NCBI GenBank assembly: GCA_019421865.1
Contig: JAHZEL010000007.1
Span: forward strand, 186,001 to 250,000
Direction of reading: 5' to 3'
Origin: Desulfovibrionaceae bacterium
Lineage (GTDB): Bacteria > Desulfobacterota > Desulfovibrionia > Desulfovibrionales > Desulfovibrionaceae
Length of the DNA: 64,000 nt
Position numbers and translations under genes: made by a program. A model generated the notes under the pieces. It was given only the letters and a program-made list of their open reading frames with translations, made no database searches and was not told the origin of the DNA. Below, piece by piece: positions 60,529 to 64,000 of the stretch (position 1 is its first letter; each line of letters begins with the position of its first letter).

Positions 60529-62844
60529 CTACGCTTCTTCGTCCAGTTCTCTTGTATACTTGCACTTGGGATTGGGGCAGGCCAGATGACGCCCTCTGGC
60601 ACGAGTGGTCTTCATGACCAGGATGGGAGACCCGCATTCCGGGCAGGCTTCCGCCACGGGCCAGTCCCATACCGCGTAGTCGCACTGCGGATACTGATCG
60701 CAGGAATAGAACAGCTTTCCCTTGCGGGAGCTTTTTTCCACCAGCGTTCCCTTGCCGCACTTGGGGCAGGCCACTCCGGTAGAGAAAGGCGCGGCATAGT
60801 CGCAGTCAGGATACCGGGAGCAGCTCAAAAAGCGGCTGCCCGTGCGGGACTGCTTGAGAATCACATCGGCGCCGCACTTGGGGCAGGTGCCCACCTTCTT
60901 GTGCTCTTCCTTAGGTCTCTCCTGCGGAATGATCCGTCCCTTTTCATCACGGGTGAAGTTGGTGGTGTAACGGCACTCGGGGTAGCCGGTACAGGCCAGA
61001 AACTCTCCGCTCTTGCCGAATTTCACCACGAGCGGCTTGCCGCATTCTGGACAGGGAACATCCGTGGTGAGTCCGCCCTTGACGGGAGCCATATTCCTGG
61101 CCGCCGCTTCCAGCGTGGGATTGAAGTCTTTGGAAAAGTCCTTCATGAGATCCACCCAGCCGAGTTCGCCGTCGGCCACCTTGTCGAGATTGTTCTCCAT
61201 CTCGGCGGTGAATCCCACGTCCATGAGTCTGGCGAAGTGATCGCGCAGCTGCGAGCAGACCACCTTGCCCAGATCCGTAGGCACAAAATGCTTGTCTTCC
61301 AGACGGACGTATTCTCTGTCCTCGATGGTGGATATGATGGTGGCATAAGTGGAAGGACGGCCGATGCCCCTTTCTTCCAGCTCGCGCACGAGAGATGCTT
61401 CAGTGTAGCGCGGCGCAGGCTGGGTGAACTTCTGTTCCTTTTCCAGCTTCTGCAGCGTCACCACTTCTCCTTCACGAAGCGCAGGAAGCGCGCTTTCCTC
61501 TTCCTCCACGGAGCGGGGCATCACGGCAAGGAATCCGGGGAACAGCAGTCTTTCGCCCTTCGCCTTCCACTGACCCGGCCCGCAGGTGAGCGTAACGGAG
61601 GTATCGTGATAGGTGGCCGCCGCCATCTGCGAAGCGACGAAACGGCACCAGATAAGATTGTAGAGGCGGTACTGATCGGAAGAAAGAAATTCCTTCACGT
61701 CCTCGGGCGTCAGCGTAACGTCGACGGGACGTATGGCTTCATGGGCATCCTGAGCCGAGGTCTTGCCCTTGAAGGAGCGACCTTTGCCGCCGGGAGCCAT
61801 GTAGTCCTTGCCGAAGCGCTGCTCCACATACTCTGCGGCGCTCTTCTTGGCCTCGTCGGCAATGCGCACGGAGTCGGTACGCATGTAGGTGATGAGCGCC
61901 GTGGTACCGCGTTCGCCGAGCTCTATGCCTTCGTACAGGCGCTGAGCCGTGGACATGGTACGCTTGGAGGTGAAGCCGATGCGCTGGTTGGCCGTCTGCT
62001 GCAGCGTGGATGTGGTGAAAGGCGGCAGCGGGCTGCGGGAACGTTCCTTTTCCTCAACCTGCGAAACCACGAAGGGCTGCCCGGCCATGGCCTCTTCCAT
62101 GGCGTCGGCCGCTGCCTTGCTGGCAATGAGAATCTTGCGGCCGCCCTTTTCCTTGTCACCGTCGCCGTTGCCGGAAAGCTCCTTCAGCTTTTTGGCGAAA
62201 TTCGTTTCGATTCTGGCAAGCTCAGCCTTGAAGGGCGGAGGCGTAGCTCCGGCGAGCAGCGCGCGGAACGTCCAGAATTCCTCGGGCACGAAGGCCAGGC
62301 GTTCCTCCTCGCGCTCCACAATGAGCCTGAGCGCCACGGACTGCACGCGCCCCGCGGAAATGCCGCGCTTCACGGTTTTCCAGAGCAGCGGAGAAATCTT
62401 GTAGCCCACGAGGCGGTCGAGCACGCGGCGGGCCTGCTGGGCGTCGAACAGATCGGGATTGATGTCGTGCGGATGCTCCAGAGCGTTCTTCACGGCCTTG
62501 GCCGTGATTTCGTTGAACTGGATGCGCTTGATGTTCTTCGCCTTGTTGCCGATGACCTCGGCGATGTGCCAGGCTATGGCTTCCCCTTCGCGGTCGGGGT
62601 CGGGCGCAAGATAAACGGTGTCGGCCTTGGCCGCCGCTTCCTGCAGATCGCGAACCACCTTTTCCTTGCCCTTGATGATTTCATAGTGAGGGGCAAAGTC
62701 ATGGGCTTCATCCACGCCGATTTCTCTGGTGGGCAGATCGCGTATATGACCTACGCTGGCCTGCACCATGTATTTATTTCCCAGAAATTTCTTGATGGTC
62801 TTCACCTTGGCCGGCGATTCCACGATAATCAGATCCTTGCCCAT
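60529..62844 (-). CDS. topA: DNA topoisomerase I
   Basis: A 771-aa type IA topoisomerase that relaxes negative supercoils. The N-terminal Toprim domain (DLIIVESPAKVKTIKKFLG, then APDPDREGEAIAWHIAEVI) is followed by the catalytic domain with the nucleophilic tyrosine in ALITYMRTDSVRIADEA. The C-terminus has four zinc-ribbon repeats, each with four cysteines: CPECGKPL, CPKCGADV, CPKCGKGT and CPECGSPI. The ATG at 62844 gives the usual N-terminus; an upstream in-frame ATG at 62949 has no support. Confidence 0.97.
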   Translation of the reverse strand: MGKDLIIVESPAKVKTIKKFLGNKYMVQASVGHIRDLPTREIGVDEAHDFAPHYEIIKGKEKVVRDLQEAAAKADTVYLAPDPDREGEAIAWHIAEVIGNKAKNIKRIQFNEITAKAVKNALEHPHDINPDLFDAQQARRVLDRLVGYKISPLLWKTVKRGISAGRVQSVALRLIVEREEERLAFVPEEFWTFRALLAGATPPPFKAELARIETNFAKKLKELSGNGDGDKEKGGRKILIASKAAADAMEEAMAGQPFVVSQVEEKERSRSPLPPFTTSTLQQTANQRIGFTSKRTMSTAQRLYEGIELGERGTTALITYMRTDSVRIADEAKKSAAEYVEQRFGKDYMAPGGKGRSFKGKTSAQDAHEAIRPVDVTLTPEDVKEFLSSDQYRLYNLIWCRFVASQMAAATYHDTSVTLTCGPGQWKAKGERLLFPGFLAVMPRSVEEEESALPALREGEVVTLQKLEKEQKFTQPAPRYTEASLVRELEERGIGRPSTYATIISTIEDREYVRLEDKHFVPTDLGKVVCSQLRDHFARLMDVGFTAEMENNLDKVADGELGWVDLMKDFSKDFNPTLEAAARNMAPVKGGLTTDVPCPECGKPLVVKFGKSGEFLACTGYPECRYTTNFTRDEKGRIIPQERPKEEHKKVGTCPKCGADVILKQSRTGSRFLSCSRYPDCDYAAPFSTGVACPKCGKGTLVEKSSRKGKLFYSCDQYPQCDYAVWDWPVAEACPECGSPILVMKTTRARGRHLACPNPKCKYTRELDEEA

Positions 62845-63006
62845 ATCTCGCTCACAAGTAGGAATTTCAACGGGAGGAACGCTTCCGTCGTCAAGGAACA
62901 TACGTAAAAAGGGTGGAGCGTCAAGTCCCGGAAAGGACAAATGACGCATTTATGCCGCCCTCTGCGCCTGCGCACAGAGTGAAAACGTATCCTTTTCCGG
63001 GGACAT

Positions 63007-64000
63007 TCAGAAGAGTTCCGCCATGTCGGCCTTCGCATCAAAAACAATGCGCTCCGGCCCGAGTCCGAGAGATCTCCAGCGCTCCTTCAGCGCGCCCCGG
63101 TCGCCGTACATAAAGCCCTGACAGGCGCCCGGAAGCACAAGACGCTCCGGAGCCCGGCCGAGGCGGGCCATAGCGTCCTCCGTCGCCAGAAGAAGGGCTT
63201 CCGCCTGAATGAGAGCCCCGAGCGCAGGATGCCGGGGGCCGGCCAGGAGGGCGGCGTCGAAAGCCGGTTCCGGCGCTACCGACAGACGGATGACGGGAAT
63301 CTGCTGACGCCAGGCAAGGCAGAGCGCACGTCCCAGCGTCCGGACTGTCTGCTCCGTCGTCCACGGAGCGAAGGATCCTTCCCGGAACCATCGGGCAAGC
63401 ACGGTACCGTCCGGCACAAGGCACGGATAGAAGCGAAGGCAGGCGGGACGGAAGGAAAGCGCCCTTTGCACGTCTTCCAGAAACACCTCCGGGCTGCTGC
63501 CGGGCATGCCGGGAAGAAGCTGAATGCCGAGCTGAAGACCGGCATCGGTCACGGCGCGGCAGCCCGCGGCGGCAGTCCGCCCGTCGTACCCCCGACGGGA
63601 AAGAAGAAGAGCCTGGTCGTCGAAACTCTGAATGCCGAGTTCCACAAGACTTATGCCGGCAGCGGCAATCTCCTGCAGAACGGCGGGATCAAGGGCATCA
63701 GGTCTTGTGGAGCAGCGGGCGCGCGTAATGCGCTTTTCCCGGCGCATGCGGTCCAGAAAGGCAAGGCACAGGAGGCGGTCATCCGGAGGCAGCGCGGTGA
63801 ACGTTCCCCCGTAGAATGCCAGCTCACGCTCCTCTCCCGGAGCACAGGGCGGAAAATCCGCCAGCGCCAAGGCCGCCCGGGCAAGAACCGCCGGGATTTT
63901 CTCGGCGGCGGACTGCCCCGTCTGCCGATCCTGCGCGCAGTACACGCAGTGCCCCGGACAACCGAAAAAAGGAAGGAAAACCGGAAAGATGCGACCTGTT
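63007..64000 (-). CDS. Radical SAM protein (5' end beyond window)
   Basis: Partial gene; at least 331 residues are visible and the start lies past the right edge. Reading the frame through the edge gives FPVFLPFFGCPGHCVYCAQD, which holds the radical SAM CxxxCxxC triad. SAM-binding motifs follow: GGTFTALP, STRPDALD and VELGIQSFDDQALLLSRRGY, then QLLPGMPGSSPEVFLEDVQR. The layout resembles the Elp3/YhcC-like radical SAM group. The C-terminal 90 residues (from LIQAEALLLATEDAM) are helical and variable. Substrate not known. It lies upstream of topA, 160 bp away. Confidence 0.88.
   Translation of the reverse strand, partial: TGRIFPVFLPFFGCPGHCVYCAQDRQTGQSAAEKIPAVLARAALALADFPPCAPGEERELAFYGGTFTALPPDDRLLCLAFLDRMRREKRITRARCSTRPDALDPAVLQEIAAAGISLVELGIQSFDDQALLLSRRGYDGRTAAAGCRAVTDAGLQLGIQLLPGMPGSSPEVFLEDVQRALSFRPACLRFYPCLVPDGTVLARWFREGSFAPWTTEQTVRTLGRALCLAWRQQIPVIRLSVAPEPAFDAALLAGPRHPALGALIQAEALLLATEDAMARLGRAPERLVLPGACQGFMYGDRGALKERWRSLGLGPERIVFDAKADMAELF

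Overview
The window is a GC-rich, gene-dense stretch of bacterial chromosome made almost entirely of core genes. I infer a Gram-negative anaerobe of the Desulfovibrionales. The reasons are the atpZ-atpI-atpB-atpE-rex block (the Rex gene sits beside the F0 genes in Desulfovibrio vulgaris too), a 2[4Fe-4S] ferredoxin, a long-form HisG, a type III glutamine synthetase, LolA (outer membrane) and a cysteine-rich FMN oxidase of a type found in anaerobes. No sulfate-reduction gene lies in the window, so this placement is an inference. There are no insertion sequences, phage genes, CRISPR arrays, rRNAs or tRNAs that I can recognise.

Layout. 0-2 kb: minus-strand trio of a CxxxCxxCC protein, an unknown 132-aa protein and a TPR protein. 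2.1-8.6 kb: amino-acid biosynthesis (ferredoxin, thrC, hisF, hisH, asd, hisG, hisI) and a small lipoprotein. 8.7-11.2 kb: rny, a 6S RNA, zapA and a ZapB-like gene. 11.2-12.5 kb: a long non-coding gap. 12.5-15.4 kb: rex and the F0 genes. 15.5-29.1 kb: plus-strand slyD-like, glnN, purD, purE, FMN oxidase, TauE/SafE permease, acpS, nnrE-nnrD fusion, tsaE, lysC, DUF486 and priA. 29.2-40.5 kb: minus-strand pnp, rpsO, truB, lolA, eno, coaX, xer recombinase, dprA and a cation/proton antiporter. 40.7-49 kb: plus-strand hisS, aspS, def, fmt, rsmB and a MATE exporter. 49.2-57.2 kb: minus-strand parB, parA (with a parS site), a sigma-54 response regulator and its kinase, pgi and an aspartate aminotransferase. 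57.3-64 kb: sfsA, an unknown gene, a gamma-glutamyltransferase-like gene, topA and a radical SAM gene cut by the window end.

Functional links. lysC, asd and thrC are the start, middle and end of threonine synthesis. Four his genes lie in two pairs around asd. hisS-aspS-def-fmt-rsmB serve translation. truB-rpsO-pnp serve RNA maturation. parA-parB-parS suggests the chromosomal partition locus. The most interesting non-coding features are a highly structured leader with tandem terminators and interchangeable stems directly in front of the MATE exporter, a well-supported 6S RNA between zapA and rny, and a perfect TGAAACGTTTCA palindrome in front of pgi that matches the Cra/FruR-type operator.
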